Below, in pieces: positions 35,487 to 44,593 of a DNA stretch of 64,000 nt (the first letter of the stretch is position 1; every line of letters starts with the position of its first letter). The notes under the pieces are model-generated. The model was given only the letters and a program-made list of their open reading frames with translations. It was not told the DNA's origin and did not search any database. This DNA comes from Curtobacterium herbarum. GTDB taxonomy: Bacteria; Actinomycetota; Actinomycetes; Actinomycetales; Microbacteriaceae. Where the stretch lies: NCBI RefSeq assembly GCF_016907335.1, contig NZ_JAFBBT010000001.1, positions 1,426,001-1,490,000 on the forward strand. The letters are read 5' to 3'. The position numbers were made by a program, and so were the translations under genes.

Positions 35487-38186
35487 CTACCCCAGCAGCG
35501 CCACCAGGTGCGAGCGTGAGCGCGCCCCCACCTTCCGGTAGATCTGCGTGAGCCGGAGCTCCACCGTGCGCTGCGACATGTACAGCGACGAGGCGATCTC
35601 GCGGTTCCGGTAGCCCTCCGTGACCTTCTGGACCACGGCCTGCTCCTCGGCGGTGAGCAGGGTGAGCACCGGCGTGCCCTCCGGGGCGCTCCGCGGCGTC
35701 GTCGGCGACGGCGTCGAGTCGGCCTGCGGCTGCCGGAGCGTCGACGAGCCGACGGCCGGCGGCATCGCGGCGACGCCCTGCGGGGCGACGAGCGGACGCC
35801 GGAGTCCGGTGGCCTCGTAGGCCGCGGCGGCGGCGGCCCCGAGCCGGGCGCGGTCGGCACCGGTGCCCGTCGCCGCGAGTGCGGCGAGGGTCCTGGCTCG
35901 TTCGAACTGCGAGTCCGTGGGCTCGAACAGCTCGAGCGCTCGGTGCCGGGCGGCGTCCCGGGTGGTGTCGTCACCGACGAGCGCCAGGCTCCGGGCCAGG
36001 ACGAGGGCACCCCAGCGTGACGGGTGTGCCCGGTGGTCGGCGGCCAGCCGGGCCGTCACCGTCCGTGCGTCGTCGGTGCGTCCCAGCCGGACGTAGGCCT
36101 CGACCAGGTCTCCGAGGTGCCGGAGCACCGTCGGGTTCCGCACCGTGCGCCCGATGGCGTCGGCGGTCTCGAGCGCGACCGCGGCCTCCTCGGCGCGGCC
36201 CTCGAACAGCAGGACCAGCCCACGCAGCGCGTGCAGCTTCGCCGTCGCACCCCAGAGCCCGCTCGTGGAGCGGACGGCCAGGCACCGGTCGAGGACCTCG
36301 AGGCACGCCGACGGGTGTCCCTCGAGGAAGTGCCGCCAGGCGATCGCGATGGCCCGCGAGGGCTCCCGCAGTCGCTCGACGACGCTCGAGCCGGTCTCCC
36401 ACGCGTCGATCGCACGGAGGGCGAGCCGGAAGTTGCCCGAGCGCACCTCGTTCTCCGCGGTCAGGTACCGGGCCGCCTCGACCCACACCGGCGCGGTGTG
36501 CGACGACCGGGCCAGGACCAGCGCGAACACCCGGCGGGCGCTGCGGTACCGCTCGGACAGGCTGAGCGCGTGGGCCAGGAGCAGCAGCGTCGGGTCGGCG
36601 AGGGCCAGCAGGCTGGTCGTCGTCAGTCCGTCGTGCAGTTCCCGGTCCGGCGGCAGGTGTCCGTCGACCGCGGCGACCATGTGCCGTGCGGCCTGCAGGA
36701 TCTGCGCCGTGTGTGCCGGCAGGGCGGGCTCGAACGGGCCGGCCCGGTGCAGCAGGTCGCGGGCGTGCTCCAGCTCCCAGGCCTCGGCCCGGAAGGCGGC
36801 GACCATGGCCAGGAGACCCGTCACGGCCTCCGTCTCGGCGGCGTCGGTCGCGTCGGCGGGGACGAGCAGTTCGTCGGCCTCGACCGCCTCGCCGCTGAGG
36901 TACTGCACCGAGTAGTGCAACCGCAGGCGGCGCACGTCGTCGAGGCGGGACCGGAACGGTGCGATCGCGGCGAGGTAGCGCGCCGCGTAGCCGAGCAGTC
37001 GGTGCGCGAGCAGGACCTCGGCGACCGCGAGGAGCGCCAGGTGCTCGCTCTCGGACCCGGTGCCGACGTGCAGGGCGCGCTCGGTGAGCGTCACCGCGGC
37101 ACCGGCGTCGCCGTCCGTCGCGGACGCCAGGGCGGCGTGCAGGAGGGCGACGGCGTCCGGGACGTCGTCGGTGAAGCTCCGGTGCCACGCTGCGGCGCGC
37201 GGGTCGTGGGCGGTCGCGGAGACGGCGAGTTCGGCGTGCGCCGCCCGTCGGTCGCGAGCCGTCATCCGCCAGTGCAGGTACGAGCGCACGAGCGGGGAAC
37301 GGACCGAGATCGACGGGCCGCGGACCGTGACGAGCCCGACGGACGCGAGGTCCTCGACGACGTCGCGGTCCCACTCCGGCCCGGCGGCCCTGGTGACGGG
37401 CACCAGGGAGAGGCGGGTGAGGACGTCCAGATCGCGTCCTGGGACCGACGCGACCACGGGGCCCGCGACGCGGTCCGTCGTCGGGGTGGGGCGGAGCGGC
37501 AGCACGAGGGGTTCCGTGCCGAGCAGCTGCTCACGGCGGAGCATGCCGAGCTGTTCCCGGAGGACGCCGGGGTTGCCGGCGGTCTGCTCCGCGATGACCG
37601 CCAGCACACCGTCGTTGGCGTCGTCGGAGGCCATCTCGCGGGCGAGCAGCAGTGCCTCGTCCGGGTGGAGGGCTCCCAGGCGCAGCGACGGCAGGGCCGC
37701 GAGCGGGCCGTCGGACGGCACGCTCGTCACCGTGGCGACGATCCGCAGGGACGTCCCGACGAGTCGGCCGGCGAGAAACGCGATGAGCGTCTGGCTCGCC
37801 TCGTCCATCCGGTCGAGGTCGTCGATGAGGACCATGGTCGGCGCCGTCTGCAGGGTGCGCAGCGTGTCGAGGAGTTCGTGCGCCACGACGATGACCTGGG
37901 CCGGGTCCGCGTCACGCACGGACCCGAGGATGCGGGAGACGTGTGCGGCGGCCCGGGGGTCGTCGAGTGCGCTGAAGAGCGTCGTCACACCACCGAGCGG
38001 CCAGCGGGACTCGCTGCCGTTCACGCCGATGCGGACGACGGGGAGGGAGACGCGGCTGCTGGCCGCGTCGAGGACGCTCGTGCGTCCGGAGCCGGGGTCG
38101 CCGACGACGACCAGCGCGGACTCCCGAGGGAGTACGGCGAGGGTCGTGATCCGGTCGACCTCAGTGCGTCGACCGGTGAGATCCAT
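35487..38186 (-). CDS. Large LuxR-family transcriptional regulator (LAL type)
   Basis: An 899-residue regulator with an N-terminal AAA-like ATPase, long helical-repeat middle and C-terminal LuxR helix-turn-helix. Walker A is GDPGSGRTS near residues 29-37; Walker B is MVLIDDLDRMDEA near 118-130. The middle (about 330-800) is Ala/Leu/Arg-rich and TPR-like. The HTH is LTAEEQAVVQKVTEGYRNREIASSLY and onward, with SQRTVELRLTQIYRKVGARSR. MalT-like proteins of this design bind a small inducer plus ATP and activate sugar or secondary-metabolism genes. It converges on the GT2 synthase gene, so control of the polysaccharide locus is possible but unproven. Confidence 0.9.
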   Translation of the reverse strand: MDLTGRRTEVDRITTLAVLPRESALVVVGDPGSGRTSVLDAASSRVSLPVVRIGVNGSESRWPLGGVTTLFSALDDPRAAAHVSRILGSVRDADPAQVIVVAHELLDTLRTLQTAPTMVLIDDLDRMDEASQTLIAFLAGRLVGTSLRIVATVTSVPSDGPLAALPSLRLGALHPDEALLLAREMASDDANDGVLAVIAEQTAGNPGVLREQLGMLRREQLLGTEPLVLPLRPTPTTDRVAGPVVASVPGRDLDVLTRLSLVPVTRAAGPEWDRDVVEDLASVGLVTVRGPSISVRSPLVRSYLHWRMTARDRRAAHAELAVSATAHDPRAAAWHRSFTDDVPDAVALLHAALASATDGDAGAAVTLTERALHVGTGSESEHLALLAVAEVLLAHRLLGYAARYLAAIAPFRSRLDDVRRLRLHYSVQYLSGEAVEADELLVPADATDAAETEAVTGLLAMVAAFRAEAWELEHARDLLHRAGPFEPALPAHTAQILQAARHMVAAVDGHLPPDRELHDGLTTTSLLALADPTLLLLAHALSLSERYRSARRVFALVLARSSHTAPVWVEAARYLTAENEVRSGNFRLALRAIDAWETGSSVVERLREPSRAIAIAWRHFLEGHPSACLEVLDRCLAVRSTSGLWGATAKLHALRGLVLLFEGRAEEAAVALETADAIGRTVRNPTVLRHLGDLVEAYVRLGRTDDARTVTARLAADHRAHPSRWGALVLARSLALVGDDTTRDAARHRALELFEPTDSQFERARTLAALAATGTGADRARLGAAAAAAYEATGLRRPLVAPQGVAAMPPAVGSSTLRQPQADSTPSPTTPRSAPEGTPVLTLLTAEEQAVVQKVTEGYRNREIASSLYMSQRTVELRLTQIYRKVGARSRSHLVALLG

Positions 38187-38809
38187 CAGGACTCACCGGC
38201 CTCCGGCGCCAGGGACGGGGGAGCGAGACGCGCCGGCGGGGAAGCCGACGACGTGGGAGCCCGCAGTGGAGTGGGTGGCTCCGCGGTGGGTCGTGCCGGC
38301 GGACGACGGGTGGGTGGCCCGGTTCGCTGGCTGGGTCGATGTGTGGACAGATCGCGGACGACGAGCCTGGGTGGGCTCGGTTCCGCTCGGGAACGATGAT
38401 GTCATCGTCTTGATCACCCCTCGGGTTAGGGTCTTCGGACGAATGACGGCGGATCCGTGCTCGCTGGGACTAGGGATCCCGGTGCGTTCACATGACCTTC
38501 CGTCATGAGAACGCTAACCCCTCTTCGACCGGTCCAGGCCGTCCGTCAGGGAAAGGTCGCGATCCGCGTGCCCCCAGTCCGGGGGGACACGGGGTCGCCC
38601 TCCAGGACGGTGTGGTAGGCGCCGGGGTACAGAACCGTTGGTCTGCCTCGGCGGGCACTGCTCCGGTCAGTGGGATGTGACGCGTCACCCGGGCATCGGC
38701 GTGGCGAGGACAGGGGTACAAGCGGCTCCGCGGGCTCGGGGGACAGGGCGGAGCCGGACCGGCGTGGGGGTGGCGGGCGTGCCTCCTGCCCGTCGCGCGG
38801 AGCTGTCCG
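38187..38809. other. 623-bp intergenic region with nested inverted repeats
   Basis: No convincing gene: the short open frames lack family features and ribosome sites. Upstream of the LAL-regulator gene it is less GC-rich and holds CGATGA/TCATCG around 38394-38407. ATGACGG (38443-38449) pairs with CCGTCAT (38500-38506), and GGGTTAG (38423-38429) with CTAACCC (38514-38520). These may be operator sites or lie in the regulator leader. Confidence 0.45.
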
Positions 38810-39595
38810 TCATCCGCGGCGGACGACCTCGACGACCGCGTCGTGGACCAGGCCGTTCGTCGCGAGGGCGCTGCCGTGCCACGGACCCGGGTCGCCGTCG
38901 AGCGAGGTGAACCGTCCGCCGGCCTCCTCGACGATCGGCACGAGGGCGGCGATGTCCCACGGCTTCAGGTCCGGTTCGCCGGCGACGTCGAGGACCCCCT
39001 CGGCGACCATCATGTACGACCACATGTCGCCGTAGGCGCGGGTGCGCCAGACCGTCCGGGACAGCGCGACGAGGGTGTCGAGCCGGTCGTCGTCGTCCCA
39101 CTGCTGCAGCGAGTTGTAGCTGAGGCTGGCGTCCTCGAGCGTGCTGACGCCGGAGACGTGCAGCGGTCCCTCGAGGGAGTGCGCACCGAGGCCCGCGGCG
39201 GCCCACCAGCGCTTGCCCAGCGCCGGGGCGCTCACCACGCCGAGGACCGGACGGCCGTCGACCGCCAGTGCGATGAGGGTCGCCCACACCGGCACGCCGC
39301 GGAGGTAGTTCGCCGTGCCGTCGATCGGGTCGACGACCCACTGGCGGTGCCCCTCGCTCAGCGCGTCGGCACCGGTGTCCGCGGTGGTCTCCTCGCCGAG
39401 GAACGCGTCGTCCGGTCGTTCGGCCGTGAGTCGCTCGCGGAGCGCCCGCTCGACGGCCTGGTCGGCGTCGGTGACCGCGGTGTGGTCGGCCTTCTCCGAC
39501 ACGTGCAGGTCGCCGGCGCGGAAGCGGTCGAGGCTGATCGCGTCGGCGGTGTCGGCGAGGGAACGGGCGAAGTCCAGGTCGGCGCTGAGGTCCAC
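38810..39595 (-). CDS. hisN: Histidinol-phosphatase, inositol-monophosphatase-like
   Basis: Mg-dependent phosphatase of 261 residues, IMPase fold. Actinobacterial HisN performs the histidinol-phosphate step of histidine synthesis. Metal-site motifs are all present: VTDADQAVERAL, FLGEETTAD, VVDPIDGTANYLRGVPVWA (DPIDGT) and KPWDIAALVPIVEEAGG (WDIAA). The order aroA-rsgA-hisN is conserved in actinobacteria, which supports HisN over other IMPase relatives; inositol phosphatase activity cannot be excluded. The GTG at 39595 lies 7 nt after TACGCT on the minus strand, a leaderless promoter of its own. A membrane-protein gene is inserted between it and rsgA. Confidence 0.88.
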   Translation of the reverse strand: MDLSADLDFARSLADTADAISLDRFRAGDLHVSEKADHTAVTDADQAVERALRERLTAERPDDAFLGEETTADTGADALSEGHRQWVVDPIDGTANYLRGVPVWATLIALAVDGRPVLGVVSAPALGKRWWAAAGLGAHSLEGPLHVSGVSTLEDASLSYNSLQQWDDDDRLDTLVALSRTVWRTRAYGDMWSYMMVAEGVLDVAGEPDLKPWDIAALVPIVEEAGGRFTSLDGDPGPWHGSALATNGLVHDAVVEVVRRG

Positions 39596-39602
39596 GGGGG
39601 CC

Positions 39603-39608
39603 AGCGTA
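39603..39608 (-). promoter_or_regulatory. -10 element of hisN (TACGCT), leaderless
   Basis: TACGCT on the minus strand ends 7 nt before the GTG at 39595. Confidence 0.55.
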
Positions 39609-39657
39609 GCGGGGGCGCGGGCGCTGGCGCGGGGTGGCGGCTGTCCGGCTGCGGACG

Positions 39658-40818
39658 TCAGGCCGCCACGACCTCTTCCTCCTCGAGCAGGGTGACGGCG
39701 CGCTCACGGGCGATCCGGGTGCGGCGGGCGACGAGCCCGTGCACGACGACGCAGAGCAGCACGGCGGCGACGAGCCAGAGGGCCAGGACCAGACCGCTCC
39801 GGCCGAGCGAGGCGCCGGGGAAGTACTGCAGGTCCTGCGCTGCCTGCAGCCAGGCGGCACCGCTCCAGAACGTGTTGAGGCCGGCGAAGAAGCCGGGCTG
39901 GAACGCCGGCTGGAAGATCCCGCCCGACGACGTGAAGTTGAGCATCACGAACAGCATCGTCAGCACCGGGGTCGTCCACCGGCCGATGAGCGGGTGCAGG
40001 CCGACGCCGAGCGCGATGATCACCGCGTCGTACAGCCAGGCGAACAGGAACACCTGCCACTGGTGGGTGGTCAGCACGCCGTACACGGGGCCGGCGACGA
40101 CCGTGCCGATGCCGGCGACGACGGCCGCGGTCACGAGCCCGACGACGGCGGTCCACACCGGGCGGAGGCGCGTGGCGAACGCGGCGACGGCGATCGCGGA
40201 CGAGTACCCGCCGACGCTCAGGCCGACCAGCAGGAAGAAGAGCCCCTGGCCGGTGGTGTCCTGGTCACCGGTCGGGACGACGTCGACGACGTGGAACGGC
40301 AGGTGCTGGCCGAACGCGATCGGCACGAAGACCTTCTGCGCGGCCGAGGCGGTGGTCTCGCTGGCGGCCGTCGAGACGTAGAGGGTCGCGGCGGAGTCGC
40401 TCGGGGCGTACACGGCAGCCAGCTCGCGGTCGCGGACCTGCTGCTCGGCGCGCCGGGTGCTGGCGACGACGTGCGCGACGAGGGCGCCGTCGGACTGGTC
40501 GGTCACGGTCTGCGCGAACACCTGGGTCGCCGGGGTCGTGCCGACGATGCCGACCGGCAGGTCGTGCGGGGTCGGTGCGTGGAAGGCGCCGAGGTAGGCG
40601 AGCGTCATGCCGACCGCCAGGAAGAGCGGGACCAGGATGTGCGAGCCGAACGAGCGGAGCACGCCGGCGAGGCCCTGCGGGCGCAGCACGCCGGGGGCAC
40701 GGTGGGGCGGGCGCGGGGCGGCGTGGCCGTGGACGGTGGCACCCGGGGTGGCGGCGGGGCCGGGGGCTGTGGAGGACGACGCGCTCGGCGAATAGTTGTA
40801 CTTTGCAACTTCGGACAC
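39658..40818 (-). CDS. YhgE/Pip-like ABC-2-type membrane protein
   Basis: A 386-residue membrane protein. A disordered cytoplasmic N-terminus (Pro/Ala/His-rich, to about 55) leads to one membrane segment near 60-78 (ILVPLFLAVGMTLAYLGAF). An extracytoplasmic domain of about 110 residues follows (DLPVGIVGTTPATQVFAQ), then about five C-terminal segments, ending in an acidic tail LLEEEEVVAA. This layout is that of the YhgE/Pip and DUF3533 proteins, some of which are permease parts of exporters or phage receptors; no ATPase gene is adjacent. The GTG at 40818 lies 8 nt after TACGCT. It sits between rsgA and hisN. Confidence 0.78.
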   Translation of the reverse strand: MSEVAKYNYSPSASSSTAPGPAATPGATVHGHAAPRPPHRAPGVLRPQGLAGVLRSFGSHILVPLFLAVGMTLAYLGAFHAPTPHDLPVGIVGTTPATQVFAQTVTDQSDGALVAHVVASTRRAEQQVRDRELAAVYAPSDSAATLYVSTAASETTASAAQKVFVPIAFGQHLPFHVVDVVPTGDQDTTGQGLFFLLVGLSVGGYSSAIAVAAFATRLRPVWTAVVGLVTAAVVAGIGTVVAGPVYGVLTTHQWQVFLFAWLYDAVIIALGVGLHPLIGRWTTPVLTMLFVMLNFTSSGGIFQPAFQPGFFAGLNTFWSGAAWLQAAQDLQYFPGASLGRSGLVLALWLVAAVLLCVVVHGLVARRTRIARERAVTLLEEEEVVAA

Positions 40819-40826
40819 GAGGGGAC

Positions 40827-40832
40827 AGCGTA
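40827..40832 (-). promoter_or_regulatory. -10 element of the YhgE-like gene (TACGCT), leaderless
   Basis: TACGCT on the minus strand ends 8 nt before the GTG at 40818. Confidence 0.5.
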
Positions 40833-40902
40833 CGCCCGCCCGGGCACGAAGTCGAGCGGGCGCCGGCCCGGCCCGCCCGACCCGGTCGGCGCCGGCGGCG
40901 GC

Positions 40903-41955
40903 CTACGCCGTGCCGGGGTCCTCGGCGCCCATGCCGGTGAGCAGCGCCCGGAACGAGTCCAGCCGCTCGACGCCGGTCGCCCCGAGCTCGCCGTTCTGCA
41001 CCCGGTCCACGATCTCCCAGTCGTGCGCCTGGTCGAGCGGGATGCCGTCGGGGGAGTCCTGCACCGTGACCGCGTGCGAGGCGAACGCGCGGAACACGTT
41101 CTCCGGCTGGACGTGCCCCAGGCCGAACGACCGGACGCCCGGCGTGTCGATGACCCAGCCGCCGTCCCGCACCCGCAGGGCGATCGAGGACGACGACGTG
41201 TGCCGCCCCCGCCCGGTCACCGAGTTCACGACGCCGATCGCCCGTGTCGAGCCGGTCAGGGCGTTCACGAGTGTCGACTTGCCGACGCCGGAGTGCCCCA
41301 CCGTGACCGTGACCTTGCCGTCCAGCAGCTCGTGCAGCGCGGCGAACGGCACGTCGTCCGCCCGGCTCGTCACGATGCGCAGGTCCAGGCAGGCGAAGTG
41401 CGCCAGGAACGGGGCCGGGTCGGCGAGGTCCGTCTTCGTGATGCAGAGGATCGGGTCGAGACCCGCGTCGAACGCCGCCACCAGGTAGCGGTCGATCAGG
41501 CGGGTGCGCGGTTCCGGGTCGGCCGCGGCGACGACGACGAGCATCTGGTCGGCGTTGGCGACGATGACGCGCTCGACCTCGTCGGAGTCGTCGGCGCTGC
41601 GGCGCAGCAGCGAGGTGCGCTCGGCCACCCGGACGATGCGGGCGAGGGACCCCTCGTCGCCGGACACGTCCCCCGCGAGCGACACGTGGTCCCCGGTGAC
41701 GACGGACTTCCGGCCGAGCTCCCGAGCCTTCGTGGCCGTGACGACGTGCTCGCCGTCCTCGTCCGTCACGAGGACGCCGAACCGACCGCGGTCGACGTTC
41801 GTCACCCAGCCGGTCGGCGCGTCGTCGTACGAGGGACGGGTCTTGGTGCGCGGCCGGTTGCCCTTCGGGTTCGGGCGCACGCGGATGCTGGACTCGTCGT
41901 ACTGGCCGTACGGCTCGTCCTCGTCGCCGCCGTCGGTGTCGTCCCACCAGCTCAT
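40903..41955 (-). CDS. rsgA: Ribosome small-subunit-dependent GTPase A (RsgA)
   Basis: Circularly permuted GTPase of 350 residues that helps 30S subunit maturation. An N-terminal OB fold ([16 protein letters not shown]) is followed by permuted G motifs: ITKTDLAD (G4), then GHSGVGKST (G1) and [15 protein letters not shown] (G3). The family normally ends with a zinc knuckle, C-x4-C-x-H-x5-C. Here the corresponding stretch ([18 protein letters not shown], then [13 protein letters not shown]) contains no Cys, so the zinc site seems to be lost. The ATG at 41955 overlaps the aroA stop (ATGA), so the two are coupled. Confidence 0.93.
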   Translation of the reverse strand: MSWWDDTDGGDEDEPYGQYDESSIRVRPNPKGNRPRTKTRPSYDDAPTGWVTNVDRGRFGVLVTDEDGEHVVTATKARELGRKSVVTGDHVSLAGDVSGDEGSLARIVRVAERTSLLRRSADDSDEVERVIVANADQMLVVVAAADPEPRTRLIDRYLVAAFDAGLDPILCITKTDLADPAPFLAHFACLDLRIVTSRADDVPFAALHELLDGKVTVTVGHSGVGKSTLVNALTGSTRAIGVVNSVTGRGRHTSSSSIALRVRDGGWVIDTPGVRSFGLGHVQPENVFRAFASHAVTVQDSPDGIPLDQAHDWEIVDRVQNGELGATGVERLDSFRALLTGMGAEDPGTA

Positions 41956-43322
41956 GCCGGGTCTCCCTCGGTGGTCTCGGCGTCCGTGCTCGTCGCCAGC
42001 AGGTCCGCCCACAGCTCCGGGAACTGCGGCAGCGTCTTCGCGGTCGAACCGATGTCGTCGACCGCCACGCCGTCCGTCACCAGGCCGACGACGGCCCCGG
42101 CGGTGGCCATCCGGTGGTCCTCGTACGCGGCCCAGTCGCCGCCGTGGAGCCGCGCCGGCTCGATCCGGAGCCCCTCGGGGCGTTCCGTCACCGCGCCTCC
42201 GAGACCGTTGACGTCCGCCGCCAGCGCGGCCAGACGGTCCGTCTCGTGGCCGCGCAGGTGGCCGATGCCGGACACCTCGCTCGGGCCGTCGGCCAGGGCC
42301 GCCAGCGCGACGAGCGCCGGGGCGAGTTCGCCGCCGCGCGTCAGGTCCAGGTCCACACCCGGGACGGAGGCCCCACCCCGGATCCCGACGCCGCCGTCGA
42401 ACACCAGGTCGGCACCGTCGCGGGTCACGGTCGCGCCCCACAGCGGCAGGAGCGTCTCGAGGTCGGCACCGACCTGCGTCGTCTCGGTGGGCCAGGTCCG
42501 GATCCGGACCGTCCCACCGGCCACGAGGGCGGCCACCGCGAACGGGGCCGCGTTCGAGAGGTCCGGTTCGATCGTCACGTCACGCGCGCGGATCGGACCG
42601 GGGTGCACGACCCACTCGCCGACCGACGGCTCGTCCACCTGCACACCGCGCGCACGCAGGACCTCGACGGTCATCGCGATGTGCGGCAGGCTCGGCAGCC
42701 GTTCCCCGGTGTGCCGCAGGTGCAGCCCCTCGGTGAAGCGCGGCGCGGAGAGCAGCAGGCCGGAGACGAACTGGGACGACGCCGACGCGTCGATGTCGAG
42801 CGAGCCGCCGCGGACCGAGCCGGTGCCGACGACGGTGAACGGCATCGCGCCACCGCCGTCGTCCGTGACCTGCACCCCGAGGTCGACGAGCGCCTGGATG
42901 ATCGCGGCCATCGGGCGCTTCCGGGCGTACGGGTCGCCGTCGATCGTCACCGGCCCCTCGGCCAGGGCGGCGAGCGGCGGCAGGAAGCGCATCACGGTGC
43001 CGGCGAGACCGCAGTCCACCCGGACGCCGCCGCGCATCGGCCCGGGCGTCACGCGGAGGTCCGGGCCGTACGGGTTCACCGGCTGCCCGGCCGTCGGCTC
43101 GACCTCGTCGACCCCGACACCGAGCTGCCGGAGCCCGGCCGTCATCAGCGCGGAGTCACGCGAGTGCAGCGGCAGGTGGATCGTCGACGGGCCGTCGGCC
43201 AGGGCGGCGAGCACGAGCTCCCGGTTCGTCAGCGACTTCGAGCCCGGCAGGGCGACGTCGCCCTGCAGCGGGCCGCGCGCGACCGGGGCGGTCCAGGGGT
43301 GGGAATGCGTCGTGGCTGCCAT
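41952..43322 (-). CDS. aroA: 3-phosphoshikimate 1-carboxyvinyltransferase (EPSP synthase)
   Basis: Sixth step of the shikimate pathway, joining PEP to shikimate-3-phosphate. The protein has 456 residues. Conserved elements: [20 protein letters not shown] with the substrate-binding Lys/Ser/Arg, [18 protein letters not shown], and [57 protein letters not shown] and [15 protein letters not shown] follow. The ATG at 43322 follows TAGTGT by 9 nt on the minus strand. It diverges from the sigma-factor gene across 152 bp and is coupled to rsgA downstream. Confidence 0.96.
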   Translation of the reverse strand: MAATTHSHPWTAPVARGPLQGDVALPGSKSLTNRELVLAALADGPSTIHLPLHSRDSALMTAGLRQLGVGVDEVEPTAGQPVNPYGPDLRVTPGPMRGGVRVDCGLAGTVMRFLPPLAALAEGPVTIDGDPYARKRPMAAIIQALVDLGVQVTDDGGGAMPFTVVGTGSVRGGSLDIDASASSQFVSGLLLSAPRFTEGLHLRHTGERLPSLPHIAMTVEVLRARGVQVDEPSVGEWVVHPGPIRARDVTIEPDLSNAAPFAVAALVAGGTVRIRTWPTETTQVGADLETLLPLWGATVTRDGADLVFDGGVGIRGGASVPGVDLDLTRGGELAPALVALAALADGPSEVSGIGHLRGHETDRLAALAADVNGLGGAVTERPEGLRIEPARLHGGDWAAYEDHRMATAGAVVGLVTDGVAVDDIGSTAKTLPQFPELWADLLATSTDAETTEGDPA

Positions 43323-43331
43323 CGGTTCACC

Positions 43332-43337
43332 ACACTA
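43332..43337 (-). promoter_or_regulatory. -10 element of aroA (TAGTGT), near-leaderless
   Basis: TAGTGT on the minus strand ends 9 nt before the aroA ATG. Confidence 0.5.
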
Positions 43338-43460
43338 CTGAACCCATCGGGAGGAGCACGGTGATCGCACTCGCACCGTCACGCACGGCCGACACAGCAC
43401 TGCTGCCTCGGGCCGTCACGACGCTCGCCGAGCCACAGGGCCCGGACACCACCGTCCGCC

Positions 43461-43466
43461 TAGACT
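43461..43466 (+). promoter_or_regulatory. -10 element of the sigR-like gene (TAGACT)
   Basis: TAGACT ends 8 nt before the ATG at 43475. A start from the upstream GTG at 43361 would run through this hexamer and adds residues unlike the family, so the ATG is preferred. Confidence 0.55.
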
Positions 43467-43474
43467 GGCGGGCG

Positions 43475-44275
43475 ATGACGACCGACGAACCGCAGCACGC
43501 ACCGGACGACCTGGTCGACGAGACCGAGGCGCAGCTCGACGCCGTCGAGGACGACGACCTCGCCGGCCTCGACGCCGAGCCGGAGCCGGAGCCCGTCGAC
43601 GCGAAGACCGTGTCCGAGCACGAGCTGCGCCGGCTGTTCGAGGACCAGGCGCTGCCGTTCATGGACCAGCTGTACGGCGCCGCGATGCGGATGACCCGGA
43701 ACCCGGCCGACGCCTCCGACCTGGTGCAGGAGACCTTCGTGAAGGCGTTCGCCGCCTTCCGACAGTTCCGCCAGGGCACGAACCTCAAGGCGTGGCTCTA
43801 CCGGATCCTCACGAACACGTTCATCAACACGTACCGCAAGAACCAGCGGAACCCCTACCAGGGCACGATCGACGAGCTCGAGGACTGGCAGCTGGGCGGC
43901 GCGGAGAGCGTGACCCAGTCGATCTCGGCGCGCTCCGCCGAGGCCGACGCCATCGACCACCTGCCTTCCTCCGCCGTGAAGGACGCGCTGCAGGCCATCC
44001 CGGAGGACTTCCGGATGGCCGTCTACTTCGCCGATGTCGAAGGGTTCTCCTACCAGGAGATCGCCGACATCATGAAGACCCCCGTGGGGACGGTCATGAG
44101 CCGCCTCCACCGTGGACGCCGGCTCCTCCGTGGACTGCTGGCCGACCACGCACGCGAGACCGGTGTCGTCCCGGACGCAGCGTCGACGGCGACGATGCGC
44201 GGACGAGGCCGAGGTGCAGGCACGCGGGCGGCCACGACGGCCGGCACCCGCACGACCCGGAAGGACGCACGATGA
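43475..44275 (+). CDS. ECF sigma factor, SigR/SigH oxidative-stress type
   Basis: Alternative sigma factor of 266 residues. Sigma region 2 has [38 protein letters not shown] and [20 protein letters not shown]. Region 4 has [20 protein letters not shown] then [20 protein letters not shown] and [11 protein letters not shown]. These match the SigR/SigH group, which switches on thioredoxin, mycothiol and Clp protease genes under thiol stress. Unusual extras are an acidic N-terminus (about 55 residues, [16 protein letters not shown]) and a basic Arg/Thr-rich C-terminal tail of about 45 residues. The ATG at 43475 follows TAGACT by 8 nt. The anti-sigma gene overlaps its stop (ATGA). Confidence 0.92.
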   Translation: MTTDEPQHAPDDLVDETEAQLDAVEDDDLAGLDAEPEPEPVDAKTVSEHELRRLFEDQALPFMDQLYGAAMRMTRNPADASDLVQETFVKAFAAFRQFRQGTNLKAWLYRILTNTFINTYRKNQRNPYQGTIDELEDWQLGGAESVTQSISARSAEADAIDHLPSSAVKDALQAIPEDFRMAVYFADVEGFSYQEIADIMKTPVGTVMSRLHRGRRLLRGLLADHARETGVVPDAASTATMRGRGRGAGTRAATTAGTRTTRKDAR

Positions 44276-44514
44276 GCGGGTGCGACTGCTCGAAGGCGAA
44301 GGCGGAACTCGAGGAGTTCCTCCACGACGAACTGCGTCACGAGGACGCCGCGGACATCCGCGAGCACATGGCGGGCTGCGAGGACTGCCTGACCGAGCAC
44401 CGCGTCGGCATGGTGCTCATGGAGACCGTCAAGCGCGCCTGCCGCGAGACCGCCCCGGAGCAGCTCCGGGACGAGGTCCTCGCCCGACTCCGCGCGGAAC
44501 AGTCCACGCACTGA
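44272..44514 (+). CDS. rsrA: Zinc anti-sigma factor, RsrA-like
   Basis: An 80-residue redox-sensing anti-sigma factor that holds SigR until disulfide stress oxidises its cysteines and releases zinc. The ZAS signature is H32-x3-C36-x2-C39 (HMAGCEDC). Additional Cys4, Cys6 and Cys57 are present, in agreement with RsrA, where further cysteines join the switch. It overlaps the sigma gene by ATGA, giving 1:1 coupled synthesis. Confidence 0.9.
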   Translation: MSGCDCSKAKAELEEFLHDELRHEDAADIREHMAGCEDCLTEHRVGMVLMETVKRACRETAPEQLRDEVLARLRAEQSTH

Positions 44515-44581
44515 CCGCAGTCCACCCGCGGACCGCTCTGGACCGGGTCGTCACACCAGTGGTGACGGCCCCACGAACGGG

Positions 44582-44587
44582 TAGGGT
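44582..44587 (+). promoter_or_regulatory. -10 element of the GNAT gene (TAGGGT), leaderless
   Basis: TAGGGT ends 6 nt before the ATG at 44594. Confidence 0.55.
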
Positions 44588-44593
44588 GCGGAC

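Noticed and set aside
38193..38417. 74-residue minus-strand open frame upstream of the LAL-regulator gene
   Set aside because: Low-complexity Ser/Thr/His composition and overlap with the likely promoter region; could be a leader peptide but nothing supports it.
38503..38721. 72-residue minus-strand open frame in the 623-bp gap
   Set aside because: No ribosome site, no recognisable pattern, proline/arginine-rich like random high-GC frames.
39634..43341. 1,235-residue open frame on the plus strand across hisN, the YhgE-like gene, rsgA and aroA
   Set aside because: It is antisense to four clear genes, is mostly Arg/Gly/Asp/His and has no domains; a product of high GC and codon bias.
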